A DNA stretch of 64,000 nucleotides, from contig NC_091677.1 of NCBI RefSeq assembly GCF_042453785.1, positions 5,241,501 to 5,305,500 of the forward strand, written 5' to 3'. Source of the DNA: Malus domestica (taxonomy: Eukaryota; Streptophyta; Magnoliopsida; Rosales; Rosaceae). The translations under genes were made by a program, and so were the position numbers. The notes beneath the pieces were generated by a model. It saw nothing but the letters and a program-made list of their open reading frames with translations. It had not been told where the DNA came from and searched no databases. Positions within the stretch are counted from its first letter, which is position 1. Each line of letters opens with the position of its first letter. Shown piece by piece: positions 1 to 13,875 of this stretch.

Positions 1-610
1 AACCCTTTTTAAGTATTAATCACAACTAAAAACCACAGAAATATTGGATCCCTTCATCACAAGTAAAAACCACAGATATATTGGTTCCCTTGCACATAAG
101 ACGATGCTAGACCTAAAATCACCATATTCTTGTACAACACAATTGAAAACAAGCAAAAACCTATTGAGTTCGGATCATACAATACTCGGGTCATCTATAA
201 CCAGATCCTCATTAAATAGATCCCCAACACTTCTCTCTTTATGTAACACAATAATGAACACACTTCGGGGTTAAAATTTCTAAATTTCGGAATCACCAAT
301 ACATCCCAAACATTTCTCTTTAAGTCTCACAGTAATGACCACACTTGAGGAGTTAAAATTTCTAAATATTGATATCATCACTACTTTTTTTTTCTCGATA
401 ACCCATAGAGCAACACAAAATGCCATTTAGGACCAAATTGACCGAAATTTGATAACTTCATATGGGTTTCTTATGCAGCTTTGAAATATTAATACTTTCA
501 ACTGACATATCAATTGAACTACATGAGCATCAAAAAAACAAAAAAAATTACTGCAAATTCCTACAACACAACAATTTGAGAAGCACATGAAGAAACAAAA
601 TATAACTCAC
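1..610. other. Probable IMP3 intron; no coding seen
   Basis: This AT-rich stretch follows the exon 2 donor of the IMP3-like gene on the minus strand. I see no block resembling the remaining IMP3 protein. A repeated phrase (aaccacagaaatattgg / aaccacagatatattgg) occurs twice near 30-85, and two related segments near 200-370 contain gttaaaatttctaaat. Confidence 0.4.
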
Positions 611-962
611 AGTTTTTCCAAGAGCATATCGGTCATTTCGATCCGATACGGATCGTTCGGGTTCAACTGCTTCAATATGTTCACCAGCTTGTGCACCATC
701 CGGCACAAACCCGAGTACCTATTTTCCAATTTTTCAAAATTTTAATTGGAAAGGAACAAATCCCAGTTAATCGACAGATAAAACCTGAAAAGTAACATGA
801 AATTAAGGGAAAAAAAATGTAATTTTACTTTTTGTAGTCGTCGCGACCGGTGACATGGTAACGCTGCAGAACCTGAGTTTCTCTGTGACCTTCTTCTCTC
901 TTCCATTCCAAGAAGTTCACTTTCTTCAGCAGCTTCTTCTCATGAAACTTGAGCTCTCTCAT
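611..962 (-). CDS. IMP3: IMP3-like U3 snoRNP protein, first two exons (partial)
   Basis: IMP3 belongs to the U3 snoRNP/SSU processome and acts in 18S pre-rRNA processing in the nucleolus. Exon 1 (962-829) starts MRELKFHEKKLLKKVNFLEW and ends at a GTAAAA donor. Exon 2 (718-611) gives YSGLCRMVHKLVNILKQLNP and continues to MTDMLLEK. Both blocks match the family N-terminus in order. The AAG lysine codon is split AA|G across intron 1, and exon 2 ends at GTGAGT with a codon also split in phase 2. The S4 RNA-binding domain and C-terminus, about 100 residues, are not seen in bases 1-610, so they should lie beyond the left edge after a further intron. The short intron and intact frames suggest a working gene. 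Truncation at exon 2 cannot be excluded from this window alone. Confidence 0.88.
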
Positions 963-1174
963 GGTTGCTTTTCCGCAGAGGGAGATGAAAGAGCTAAAAC
1001 CCTAGGTGGAGGAAAAAAGGGGAAAAAGTGTTGCAAAAGCCCTAGATTGGAACAAAACGTACCGTTTCGCTCGCCCGTTTGAATATTTGTATTGGGCCTT
1101 AAAAGCCCAAATAACTCAAGCCTTTTTTTGGTCGAAAGCCCTTGTACATTTATGCTTCTGATAAAAAGTTAAAA

Positions 1175-1340
1175 TTAAGGAATCTTAACGAAATACTTTT
1201 GGTACTGTTCATTTTTAACGTTAAAGATATTTTTACTTTAAAAAGTCACTTCTGGTACTATTCACTTACAACACCTTTTTGTCATTTTCGTTAAAACTCA
1301 AAGTTTTAAAATCATTTTCATTAATTTTACTTAATTAGTC
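1175..1340. repeat. Dispersed palindromic repeat (AACTCC family), copy 1
   Basis: Ordered phrases cttaacgaaatactttt, actgttcatttttaacg, ggtactattcactta and tcgttaaaactcaaag match the other three copies. No clear target duplication. Confidence 0.55.
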
Positions 1341-3090
1341 TTATTTATTGAAATTTTTTTTAGCTTCAAGCTCAAGGAAGTGCTTTTGGTACTCAATAAA
1401 TGATAAAACTGCCTCCAATGACTTAATTCACGACAAAGTTTTTTTTTTAATATTTTTTTTTACTTCACTTGCAAAAGATCATGCGAAAACTTAACAATCA
1501 CGTAATTCACAGTTTCTAATTTTTTTCATTATTTTTTTTATTTAAAAACCATCATAAAGCCTACTTATTACACGACATTTCCAGCACAAGAAGTTTCCTT
1601 GGATTCGTACATGCCGCAAGTGGTCCTCATTTACCACAGTAGTTGAAAAGTGTTGAGCTCTTATATGACGACGTGAGTTCAAATTCCGTCAGTAGCTAAT
1701 TTAACATCTAATCTAACAAAATTTATCGTTTGACAAAAAAAAATTCATATGTGCCATATTAAGGAGAAAGACAAAAACATTATCGAAACAATACATCATA
1801 ACTGTAACGTTTGGTGCCATAGAAATTGCTCTCAAGAAAAAGGGATGAGCAACTGAGCAAGTGATAATGCATCATGTGTTGTGGATAGTTCATTGTTTGC
1901 CTAACACTCAGATGAGTGCGGAACAACATTGCACAACTGCTTAAAGTTTATTTGGAATTACTTTTTAACTAATTGAAAACGTTTCTGATAAAAATGCTTT
2001 TAAAATTAATTCTTAATAAAAAATGCAAGTAAATTCTCAAAAAAAAAACATTTAAAATACTTCTTGAAATAAGCATTAGTTATATTCTTTCTTCACTTTA
2101 AACGCTTTTAAAACCCAAAAATATTTTTTCTAAAAATACTTTATACATCAGTTATATCAATTAATCAACGTCGTGCCCCTTTCATTGCACCCGTGTTCAA
2201 ATCGCATTTTCGGTTGTTATAATGAGTTAGAATATCCCTTTCTCATAAATTATTGAATATTTGTTGCATTTTTCAGACCAATTGACATTGAAAAACCAAA
2301 TTGGTCTGTCAAAAGACTGATAGATATCACGGGGATTTGTCACAATTGCAAACGCCAAAACTTCTCTCTCTAAGCAAAACATGAGCACAAACAGTCACAG
2401 GACTCCCACTGACTTAAAAGAAAGAAATAACAAGGCAATTGGCTACTTTCTTTGACGAAATTAACCACTTCTCCTCAATTGATGAGGCTTTTTTTTTTAA
2501 TTAAATCAATTGATGAGGCTGAGTTTATCCTCAACGGTACTTTGAGACTGATTCACGAAATTGCATATTTTTGATCGAAATTATATATATTATAAATTAT
2601 TTTATAAAGATTCTTAAAAAAAATAATAAAAAAATATGAAATCATTTGGCCATCGAATTGTTTAAAAACAAATGGACAAATTTGACTAAAGCATTATGAC
2701 CGTTGATCTATTTACTATAGTTGATTAACTAAACAACTTTAATTTTAATTAGTTTTTTTTCTTTTTCATAGATGATGTTTATATGAATTGTTTCGATAAT
2801 AACCACGAAGTTCTATGAATCGAACACAAAGTGTTTTGGAGAAACTTCTCTTCAAATTTGAGGAGCCATGTATTATTCTTCTTTGACATGAACAAAATAA
2901 AAAGAAAGAAATTTTATACCAGAAAGAAGTCACCACAACATTTTATAGCAAGTCAATCGCACACTCTTAATTATGTCATAAAAGCTCATATATCTGACAT
3001 ATTCGAATTACCGACACAGTAACATTCCCGATAACCTTTTTAAGCCAAAAACCTAAAAATTGTTATACAAAAACTTGTTCTCATTTAAGA

Positions 3091-3276
3091 AATTGGATCC
3101 TCTCCGAGGCAAAACCTTGGGATCCTCCTGACTCAATAACACGGGTCGTTGAATTTTGATTAAACGGCTACAAACATGAGGATCCCTCTAAAAATTATAA
3201 TAATTGTAATCGTTAGATCAAAATCTAACGGTCCGTGTAGTGGATTAGGAGGACCTCGAAGAGGATCCAATTCCCC
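3091..3276. mobile_element. MULE-type MITE, GGATCCTCTCC family, copy 1
   Basis: The ends are inverted repeats: aattggatcctctccgagg on the left and gaggatccaatt on the right. Flanking 9-mers CATTTAAGA (3082-3090) and CATTTAATA (3277-3285) agree at 8 of 9 positions, which fits a slightly decayed 9-bp target duplication of the Mutator-like superfamily. The interior shares gttagatcaaaatctaacgg and similar palindromic phrases with the copy just downstream. It has no coding capacity. Confidence 0.7.
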
Positions 3277-3289
3277 CATTTAATATCCA

Positions 3290-3488
3290 GGATTTGGATC
3301 CTCTCCTGAGCCAATGGAGAGGATTCTCCTGACCAATCATTATGGGTCGTTGGATTTTCATCAAACGGTTATAATTATTATAACTTTAAAATAATCATTC
3401 TGTTTGTAGCCGTTAAATAAAAATTTAACGGCTTACAATAGTTGGTCAAGATGATCCTCTCCATTAGCTCATGAGAGGATCCAAATCC
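3290..3488. mobile_element. MULE-type MITE, GGATCCTCTCC family, copy 2 (199 bp)
   Basis: Terminal inverted repeats ggatttggatcctctc and gagaggatccaaatcc bound a 199-bp element. A perfect 9-bp direct repeat TAATATCCA flanks it (3281-3289 and 3489-3497), the signature of Mutator-like transposition. The element is almost entirely palindromic and carries no gene. A copy of the same length sits at 45368-45566. Confidence 0.85.
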
Positions 3489-5829
3489 TAATATCCATGT
3501 ATAATATATGTAGTGACAGGGCAGTGGTCAGGCACTGCAATCACTAAATAAAGTACTGCAACCCTGCAGATTGCCCCATCACTGTTTGCAGGTTGCAACC
3601 ACTAGGTTAAACCTTCCTTTGCCCATCACTAACGTAATGCTGAGCAACAAAATACAACTCTAACCACTCAATTGAACTTTCTGGTTTTTTTATTTTTATT
3701 TTTATTTTTTATATATTATAAGTTTTTATTTCAAACTTGTAAAAACTAATTAATGTTAGATTCGGTGGTGCTATTCCCATGCCACTTTTATTTTTACTCA
3801 CTCTTCTTAATTTTTTACCGTTGAATTGAAATGTTGAAGCAAATGATAAAAATTAACAAAAATGTATAAAAAAAAAATAAAAAGAGATGCACGGATAGCA
3901 TTGCCCTATTAAATTATGTGTACCTATTACATTACCACAAATACATGAGCAAACAAAAAGGTCCGAAATCAATAGAAGACTGTACCTTTTAACTCACAAT
4001 AATTGTCTTTGAATATGTTTCCATGAAGCCATATGGTTATGGTATGTAGTTGAGTTTCCCTTAAGTCTTGTTTGGTATTACTGTAAAAGAATACTTCTGC
4101 TGTACTATGAGAATAAATAGTTGTAAAATAAAGCAGTGTTCGAGTGTTTGATGAATTTTTATATAAAACTGTTGTGACTATGTTAAATTACTAAAATGAG
4201 TATGATGTTGGATGTGAAATTAAACGAAGACGCCGAATAGAGTAAAGTAGGGCAAAAGTTGTAATTTTGTAAAATATGCAGGAGTATGCTTGTCATTTGA
4301 AAATTTTATTAAAGAGCATCATCCCTTTGAAAAAAAACAAAAACTATTTTGAAAAGCATGAAAAGTTTTGCTTCTGCTTTTCTATGTTTTTATGCTGTAA
4401 TTGACAGCAGATAAAAAAAAAACTTTTTTTTAAACCAAACACATTTGATATCCCAGACTTTTTTTATAAACTGCTTTTAAAATAATTTAAACAATCCCAA
4501 ACCGGGTATATTTCTTACTTAGCAGTTGCTAATGTGTACAGGAAAGCTCTTGTGAGTTAAATGTCAAAAAACCAATGAAATGAAAGAAAGAGCAAAAAGG
4601 ATATATCCTCAATGCATCCATTTTACGACAATGGAAACTACACCTACCTAACCCAACCAAATTACGGATAGATGTTTTTTGAGTGTCATTGAATGTATGA
4701 GCTCTGACATAAAGTTGGTTTTCTCTAAATTAACTAGGGATAAAAAAAAAGTTTTTATTTTTTGATATAAATATATTTTTAACGCTAAAATATGAGAAAT
4801 TTTCGACTAAATCACACAATAGACAAAATATAATAATTTAGCGCTGAACTAGTTATCCATAAAAGTCAATTCTAAGAATTCTCACTCACACTTGAAAGAT
4901 GTGTACCACTAGAAACTATTTAATTTTGTTTTGAAAAAAACAAAAAAAATAACCAAATTACTTTGGTCATACGGCAATACAACTGTAAGTCTGCAAGTGA
5001 GTAGATTATCCATTAATTTTAGCGCAAAAAATGAAACAAAATAAGATGACTTGTAACTAGATTCTGGTTATAAAATCCACTTCCCAACCAACAACAATCT
5101 AAAAAAATAAAAATAAAAGATTGTAGTCTCAGTCTTTCAAATAAATCATAATTATGTAAATAAATACAGCAAATAAATAAATACAATGGGGATAAAAAGC
5201 TGAGCAGAATTATATTTCCATTTAGTGTTCTACTTTTGCTTTGTCTGCTATGAACGCTTTCTCTCCAGCCTCGATTGTTGCCTTTTTTTTCTGTTTCGGT
5301 TTCTCATTGAACCTTCTACGATTCTCTTTCCGACACCCACATTCTTCATAATTTCCGGCGGCCCTCGCCGGATTCTTGGCCCGAATATCACCGGAAAAGC
5401 AAAGAGCAACACGAAGTGAGAATTGGGTTTGTGGAGATTGATCATAAAGTTGCATTCTTTGAACTCTTTCGAGAATTTTACGGTTTTTCCTTTCTGGGTT
5501 TTGATTGGTGAAGCTTTTCAACAATGGCGGAAACTTCATAGCTGTACGGGGTGAATAGGGTTTTTGGGGTGGTTCGAAGTAAAAATCTGAGAGTTGGGTT
5601 TTGATTATTTTAGTGCCGGACTTCACCAGAAACACAGAAACAAGAAAGTTTTAATCTTCTTTTTTTTTTTTTAAATAATTATTTCGAGGTGTTTCGGATA
5701 TGTCAATAACTATTGGATCTTCCATTGACATATATCTGTGAAAGATTCTGTGTTGAATTGCAACAACTCTGGTGCTTGACTGGTTGAATGATCAGTTGAA
5801 AAATTGCACGAGTTTTTTAGACCGTTAAA

Positions 5830-8338
5830 ATGTGCAAAGGTGAGGACTTTGAGAAGTGTGATTACAGAGAAACAATGAAGGTGGGATTTAAGTTGATGGG
5901 GAGAGTTGAAAGGTTGAAAAGCTCAGTGTTGAAGGTGAACTCATGGCTGCTGATCATCCGGGCGATCGTGACGGCGTTGGTGTGGGCGTCGGCGGTGCAG
6001 CTGGTTGGGATTTGGTTGATTAGGGGGCCTAGTTTGTTCAATGTTTGGCCTCCTTGCACTCACTTGGAATTGCCTGCTCATGCTGTAGAATTGGCTAATA
6101 AGCTTCCAATGCCAATTGCTCTCCCACCAAAAAGTAAGTTTCTGATCTTGTTTATGTAGATCTTGATCGCTTTTGTAATTAATATTTCCGCGCACACATA
6201 TTTATTTCTCCTTTGATTCATTCAATCCAAAGATAAGAAGTAAACAGGTTGTGCGGGGCGAGAAAAAATGTGTGCGGAAATTGTTTCCCCTTAGAAAGCT
6301 GATGTTTGAGGGAGTTCGAATTGTCATTCTTTGGTATCATTTTAATCAGCTGCTGTGCATGCTAATTTGCTTGGTTCAATAAAATTTGAGATTTTTCAAT
6401 ATTGTTTGCTAGTTCTGAATCACTTTAATTCCAGGGGTTTACAAAAACAATGGCTATCTCATGGTTTCTTGCAATGGAGGACTGAATCAAATGCGAGCGG
6501 CAGTGAGTTCTAGCCACTTCATCACAATTCTGGACATTCTTACCTTCAGTTTTGATGTTTTATTGAGGTTGTCTCCCACCACCATGTTATTTTACTCACT
6601 GCTCGATTTTACGCAGATCTGTGATATGGTTGCAGTTGCCAGATACTTGAATGTCACCCTTATAGTTCCTGAGCTGGATAAAAACTCCTTTTGGGCTGCG
6701 AGGTAGGTCAATTTGTTTTTGAGTAAAATTATGAGGAATCGATGTTCTCATTGTAAATTCCTTAATCTGAATAAGGAAAATTCTCAGTTCTAAGCATGTC
6801 CCCTTGTGTTGACAGTGAGTTTCAGGACGTTTTCGATGTTGATCATTTCATTGCATCGTTGAGAGACGAGGTTCGGATATTGAGGATATTGCCACCAAAG
6901 CTGAAGAAAAGACCTGCATACTCGTTGCCACCAGTTAGTTGGTCTAACATGTCCTACTACCTTCATCAGGTTGGTTCGAATTCGAGCATCATTCTCTTTC
7001 CTTTTCAGTTTATATGATCATTCTCAGCAGTTGAACTAACTTCTGGAAGTGTTTTCCTACAGATCCTGCCTCTGGTGCAGAAGTATAAAGTAGTACATTT
7101 GAATAAAACCGATGCTCGAGTAGCTAACAATGGGCTACCTCTGGAGTTCCAGAAGCTGCGCTGCAGAGTTAATTTCCATGCTCTGAGATTCACTTCCCAG
7201 ATAGAGGAAGTCGGTAGAAAGCTTGTCGGAATTTTGAGAGAAAAGGGCCCTTTTCTGGCTCTTCATCTCCGATACGAAATGGATATGTTGGCATTCTCTG
7301 GCTGCAGTCATGGGTGCAGCAATGATGAGGTAGAAGAACTCACAAGAATGAGGTAATAGTCCTTTTTCATTTTGTTTCTTTTCGCACATCGATATTTACT
7401 AATTTTTCGCTTAGAAACATCTTCTAATTATGGGATTATTACACGTTGTTAGATATGCTAATCCCTTGTGGAAGATAAAGGACATAAATTCTGAAACAAA
7501 GAGGCTAGAAGGTTTGTGCCCACTAACACCAGAGGAAACTGCTCTAGTATTGGTTGCACTTGGAGTTGATCACAATGTTCAGATTTATATTGCCGCTGGA
7601 GAAATGTATGGTGGAAACAGAAGGATGGAAGGTTTGAAAGCTGCTTTTCCGAATTTGGTAAGTAGAAGGGAGAAGAAGCAACCTTTTCAACAATTATACA
7701 TCATAGGACTGACATAACAGTTAAACTTTTGTGCAACAGGTCAGAAAAGAGACGCTGCTGGAGCCTTCGGATTTGAGGTTCTTCCCGAACCACTCTTCCC
7801 AAATGGCAGCATTGGACTATCTAGTCTCCCTAGAGAGTGACATATTTATTCCTACATACGATGGAAACATGGCTAAAGTTGTCGAAGGCCATCGCAGGTA
7901 AATGCATGTTCAATCTTTTGAATAACCTAGTGCTTTTTTCAAATCCCCATCTCCATAGATTACAATAGTTCAGAACATCGTCAAACCTAGTGATCTTCGG
8001 TTTTTAGGAAGATAAGGTAAGATCTGTTGTTAATTTCAGATGATATTCTGATCTGAGACGTACGTTTCTCCTCGGATTTTTCTTGTTTCAGATTCTTAGG
8101 TTTCAAAAAGACAGTTTTATTGGACAGAAGGCTACTGATTGGATTAATAGAACAATTCAGCACTGGCTCATTGAGCTGGGATGAGTTCTCCCACATTGTG
8201 AAGGAAGCTCACGCCAACCGAATGGGGAACCCGAAGGAGCGAGTTTCAGTCCCAGATAAACCGAAGGAGGAAGATTACTTCTACTCAAATCCACATGAAT
8301 GTTTGCAACTGTTAGATGGACCCTTGAGAACCACATGA
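5830..8338 (+). CDS. RRT1: RRT1-like GT106 / O-fucosyltransferase-family glycosyltransferase
   Basis: The protein belongs to the plant GT106 (PF10250) family. RRT1-type members transfer rhamnose to rhamnogalacturonan I in the Golgi. Eight exons read through in phase: 5830-6133, 6435-6502, 6617-6702, 6816-6969, 7063-7352, 7453-7657, 7740-7897 and 8092-8338. They total 1512 nt, or 503 residues, the usual family length. The start MCKGEDFEK is followed by a single hydrophobic segment at about residues 40-64, giving a type II membrane topology. Visible family blocks are the substrate loop [35 protein letters not shown] and the C-terminal PKEEDYFY. All introns are GT-AG. The family can be confused with protein O-fucosyltransferases, so the RRT1 assignment rests on remembered similarity and on IMP3 being the neighbour, as I recall for Arabidopsis. 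Confidence 0.9.
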
Positions 8339-11119
8339 TCATGGCATGCCAAAAATATGGGTTTTTTGTCTCCAAAATTATATGCATTTGTGGCATTGAG
8401 AATTTTTTTAGGCACTGGTTTACTTTATGATTGTGGTCTAAGTTAATACAGAAGGGGATAGGTTTAATTTACATAAAATAGGGTTGGGAGGTTGATCTTG
8501 GAGGCTCTGCTTTGGGGAAGGACTTAGAACACTAGTTTGACGTTTTTAGAGTGCATGTAAGTCTCTCCTGCGTCGAGAGCTCTTGATCAAAAGCATTTGG
8601 GAAGATATATAGAATTTTCATTAATAAATTAAGTTTTATGGAGAGAACTCCAAATAAGATCATTGTAATTAAACAAGGGGGAATATAGTGTATTTTCCTC
8701 AAAATCTCTCCCCCATACTTGTGTGAGCATCATTCTTTTTTCAACAAATATTCACCTATCTCTCTCTCTCTAAATTAATCTAGGGTTGATGAAATTGAGA
8801 TCTCTCCTAATCTTTGTCCGAAGTCCGCGGACCACGAGATCCGGACCACTCATTTAAAATCTTATAGCCTCAATTTGTTCATCCAGCTAGCTCATCTCAT
8901 AAACAAGAATCCAAATTTCTCTCCTCTTTTAACGGCCCAAATTTTTTAGCACGTGAACTTTGTACCTAAAATCCGAAGAGGGTCTCAATTCGTGTTGATG
9001 AACTAACCAATGATCATATCATCTGAATGATGCTGATTCCATAAAGAAAATAATTAACAAAAACTTCAATTACTTTTGGGATAAAATACAAAAAAAGTTA
9101 ACTTGGATGAATTAGGCATGCCTAAACAAGTAAGATTGGTGGGGCCTAAAGTCTCAAATGAATACAGCAGCATGGCATCTGGAAAGCTGATATTTAAGGT
9201 GTGGGGTTTGGGCAAATAATCCGCATCATTTCATGTCTTTAATTACTAATTAGTTAAGGAGTTGGCACCGAACCTTGTTTCCTCCTTCATTGTTTAGTTT
9301 TTCGGTTATGCATTTGGTTGTTTAGTTGCCATCAAATCAAATATATTCATTATTGTAGAAGTTAGAGTGCACCAACTCCATGCTTCTATCATATAAACAA
9401 ATATGAAGAATTTTTATATAACGGAACGTCATTGTAACTGTATCTTAAGATAATTATAGACTAGTTAAAATATGATACTACTGTATGATTATCTTACGAT
9501 ACTGCTAAAAACATGAGAGTGCATGATTAGCTTGAAATATTATTACAAAGCATCTCAGTGTAAGTTTTCTCTAAACAAATGTTCTTTTTAAAACATCGTT
9601 TTGGGGGTTTTAGTCATAACTGCCTCATAGCATGAACCGAGATCAAAGATTGTTGGATGTTTAGTCGTTGAATTCGTAACTAAGAATTCAACGATTATGA
9701 ATCTCAGTATATGGTATGATCCAGTCTATTCTAAAGTCTTCTTTTAATTTGGATTTAGAGAGAGAAAGTGAAGAATAAAGAAACAATGTTGGTTGCAATG
9801 AGTGATCCAAGAAAACTTGGCGTTGTTTTTCTACTTGTGGTCTTCCCACTGACAAGGGAGTAATTCATGCACTTTAATTTAAACGTAGCTTTCAATGCAC
9901 ACAGACACAACCACTTCCAACGACAAAAAACGACTCAAACTTTAAAGTCGTTCAACTCGTCAATGGTTTATGGACCCATTTAAACTACAAGGAACCATTT
10001 GTCACATGAATCCACTCTTTGATTACTTCACCTACTGATTAGGTTGCAGATTTAATTAACTAATTTTGAGTATTGGGGATTGGAGATAGAAAATTTCAAA
10101 AACATGTAGAATATTTATATGTATTTAATACAATCATTATCTGACGGTCAAATATAATTTGTGTCAATATACATCCTGGTGAGAATGTGATTTTATTAAA
10201 TACATATAAGTATTGTAGCCAAATAAAATAAAATTTCAATCAAGTTAATACTTTTGTATGACAGAAGGGGGTTTTAGAGAAAATTAGTTTGAGTTCCAAA
10301 AGCAATTGAAGTGCTTTCTGCTTGCAGCACTAATTATGTGGTTCTTGCAGGAAGCAATTCAAGTGTTTTTCTAAGATTTATTTGTATTTTCACTAAGAAT
10401 TGATTCAAAAAATATTTTACCAAAAGCATTTCCAATTGTTTTAAAAGAACTTCCAAACAAGTTCATAAATATGTCAAATTTATTTAATTAATCTGTGTTT
10501 CTTGTGAAAATATTTTTGAAGTGGTTCCTTTGCATTTCTAATTTTCTATGCACACACACAGAAGTGCTTTAGTTGTTTGAAAGCTCTCAAATGGGCTTTT
10601 GTTAGAAGCAAGTACAACACAACTTTTATTAAAAACCCAAGTGTTTTGATAGTCTTTTAAGTTTTTCTTTCAAACCCTCACAAAATGGCTTCCAGGCATG
10701 AGAATGGCTTCCGGTTTACCAGAAAGCACTTTCACCCTTTCTTAAACCGACCAAGATATGGTAAACGAGCGGCATCACACAAACAAATCAACGAAACATC
10801 AAGGATTAACGATAAAATTCATATATGTAAAGAGTTCTTTAAAACACAGACTAGAATAGAAACACGCTCCTCGCTATATGCATGGAATCATCCATCTGAA
10901 ACTTCAAGGTATCAACAAAAGAACATCTGACATATCTACCTATGAAACTCCATGCAAAGGGGGGCACAAACCATATACAAATGACTGACCTGAACCTAGT
11001 TGTTCTGTTAACCATGTAATTTTTGAAACAAAATGTCACCCGCCCGAGCACCCTCACCCCCAATAGAACCACGAAAACCAAAAATAAGAAGATTTAAGAA
11101 AAGCTATAAACTATCTAGT
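8339..11119. other. Intergenic between RRT1-like and BIM-like genes
   Basis: The first few hundred bases are the likely 3' UTR of the RRT1-like gene, and the last few the likely 3' UTR of the convergent BIM-like gene. The remainder is AT-rich with only short open frames. A segment near 10220-10460 repeats phrases such as gaagcaattcaagtg and looks like old transposon sequence, but I could not define its ends. Confidence 0.5.
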
Positions 11120-13832
11120 CTAGCTTTCTCTTGTTCTGAACCGCTTATGCGCCAGTTCAAGTCCCCCATCACAGCTACTTACTTGAGCCTGTGTCATCAT
11201 TTGATTGTTCATGGATTGGTTCACATGTGCCTGTGCAAACAAATATAAAGTGAGGGAAAGATTGTAAACACCTATCGGTAACAGATGTAGCAGCCAAAGT
11301 AACAATGGGGTTTAATATGACGGATGAAGATCCTAAACGAACCTTCGAACTAGATGCTACAGATGTCAGCCCACTGTCTGCTCGATTCACAACATCCATT
11401 TGAACAGAGATACTGGCCAAGGACAAGTCCAGACCAGCAGATTGCAGTGCCTGCGTCAGATTGTTCAAAACCCTGCGCAACACAAACCCAACTCAGAAAC
11501 AGCGCAGTGATACATTTCCATAAAGAAATTTGTTATAACAATTTCGTTATATGCCAATCAACTATATTTTCATATCTCTGATGGCAACACTTTCAAATAT
11601 ATAAAATATCTACCTAGAAAAAGCACGCTTGCCATAGAAAACAATCGGGGAAACTTACAAAGACAATATGTGCATGATTAATCAATAATGGCTATGCAGC
11701 ATGCATGTAGTTTATTAAAACCACTGAATCGAAGACAACAGCTCAGAAAACAAGCTTGACAATAAAACATGGCTGGTAAGCATGTTAACAAAAACTTGGC
11801 AGCTGTACAATAAAGTTAACGAGAGATCTTCGTGGGAACTCACCCTTGAGAGTAAGCACTTGAGATGCTACCAGATCCACTATGTTCATCATGTTTGTTC
11901 AGTTTACCATCTGATACAGTTGAAGATGTTATACCCGCCCACGATGGGAATTGGGGTCGACAAGCCATGTTCTGAGCATCAGTAATAGATTCCTGCAAGG
12001 GCTGTGTGGATACTCCAGTCCCAACAGAGTCAAAGATGCTTTGTTGTTGCACTTGTTGCACATTAGGAACAGACTGAGTAGCTAGCCCAGCGATGTGATC
12101 CAGAGCTTTGTAAGCAACAGCAGAGCCCAAGTTAGATTCCACTGAATTTTGAGAGTTTGGAATCATTGCTGGTGAGACAACTACATTATTCTCATGACCC
12201 GAACCATCGTTCATAACTTGAGACTGGTCTACAAAATTTTCTCCAGACCTGTTATGACTTTTCTGTGGCAAACAAATAAATGGGAGGTCAGTAAGTCTCT
12301 GCAGGGCAGTTAATCCATACACTTGGCAAATCCATATATATTTGGTGACACCGTGACAGTTGCTACCCATGCTATTTCTTAAAGTCAGAAGAAGTAACCT
12401 TCAAAATTCCTAAATAAGCCCAAAAATATATAGGGTCGGAGTTATCTCTGGTAAGATTTTGTTCTCCTAGTAACAGTAAAAGAGCCTCTCTGCCTGGATT
12501 TGGGTGCATGTTGCAATTGTTGTGTGTGGTGTTGGTCTCATGCACCATATACATCATTATTTAAGGGTACGACAGATATCCAATGCACGTACTCATGCCC
12601 TCTAGCGTCCAAAACAAGTACTTTCACTTTTTTCAGGCATCGAAGTAAAACCAATAGAAATTGACAATGCAATACAAAAGTGATAAAGAGTTATGAGTCC
12701 AACACCATAACACATGCAAGCAAACACTACCGCACACAAAGACACAGATATGAAGCATTAGAATTTTACCCATGGCACCAGTTTTGTCGGCTCTGGACTC
12801 CATCCTTGGTACGACCCCTCATACAAATTTACCTTCTCCTGTAAAAATTGTATATACTCTATAACCTGCAAATAGATACAGTAATATTTCAACATGGTGA
12901 TGAACACATTCAACCAAAATAAAATGACAATGAGGATAAAATATTAAGAACATGATTGGAATGCTTACCTCCAACAACAATGAAGCCTTGTCTCTTTTCT
13001 GATCATTTTGGGGAATGATATCTCTCAACATCTGAAATCTGCCTCAGAAATACATATTGCCCAGGTGAGTGAAGAGTTTGTGCCCATACTACTAGAACAA
13101 AAACACCCGCATGGCATAAACAGCAGCAAAGAAAGATACAAAAGTATTTAAAGGACAAAACTTCCACACGACTAACAATCTAACCGAACGTGAGAACAAG
13201 AGGGGAGGGAAGACTACAATTAAAATTGAACACAAAATGAATAAGCACTTGGTACTCGATACTCAAATTTGCTAACTCGCATGAATAATTCGCAAATTCA
13301 GTTTCAGATAGCCAAATAGGCATGGAAATTGTTTGCCTAGAAGCTCCAACATTTTGAAGAATTTGGTAATCGTAAAGTTTCGATTTTTAAGAAAACAAAT
13401 CCACTTCACTTTAATTCAACAACTCATAATTTGAGTATAACATCAACAGAAATATACTCTCAACTTTTCCAGAAGATACATACATCGTGGCAATTTCCCT
13501 CTACTTATTCGAATCAGAAATTTTTCGAGTTCAGGCAACATGGAAAATCGAAAAGGAACAATTAAAGGAGTGTTTGAATAAAAAAAAGGGTAAAGCTTTG
13601 AGCTTGGAAAGCTTGCCTCTCATTAATCTTGCTCCTCCTACGCTGCTCGGTTTCGGAATGCTTGGAGCGGTTCTTCTCCCTGCCTTGCCCTTCTACCTTC
13701 ACTGCAAATTCCCCTATCAACTCCTCGTTAGCTTCATCCACTCCCCAATTACTATTATTTTTTCAATAAAATAAAAGTTCTTCATTTTTTTCAAAAATAA
13801 AATAAAAACCAAGGCAGTCACTACTAGCCTAG

Positions 13833-13875
<43 letters not shown>

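Larger units (their letters stand above)
963..5829. other. Intergenic, repeat-rich
   Basis: No gene is supported between IMP3 and the RRT1-like gene. The stretch holds one copy of a dispersed palindromic repeat (about 1175-1340), two MULE-type MITEs (3091-3276 and 3290-3488), and a possible further MITE at about 4066-4444 bounded by ttgtttggt and accaaacac. The rest is AT-rich with homopolymer runs. About 5640-5829 is probably promoter and 5' leader of the next gene. Confidence 0.5.

Noticed and set aside
5222-5635. 137-residue open frame on the minus strand upstream of the RRT1-like gene
   Set aside because: No family features, low-complexity basic composition, and competing open frames on both strands. 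More likely leader or promoter sequence.
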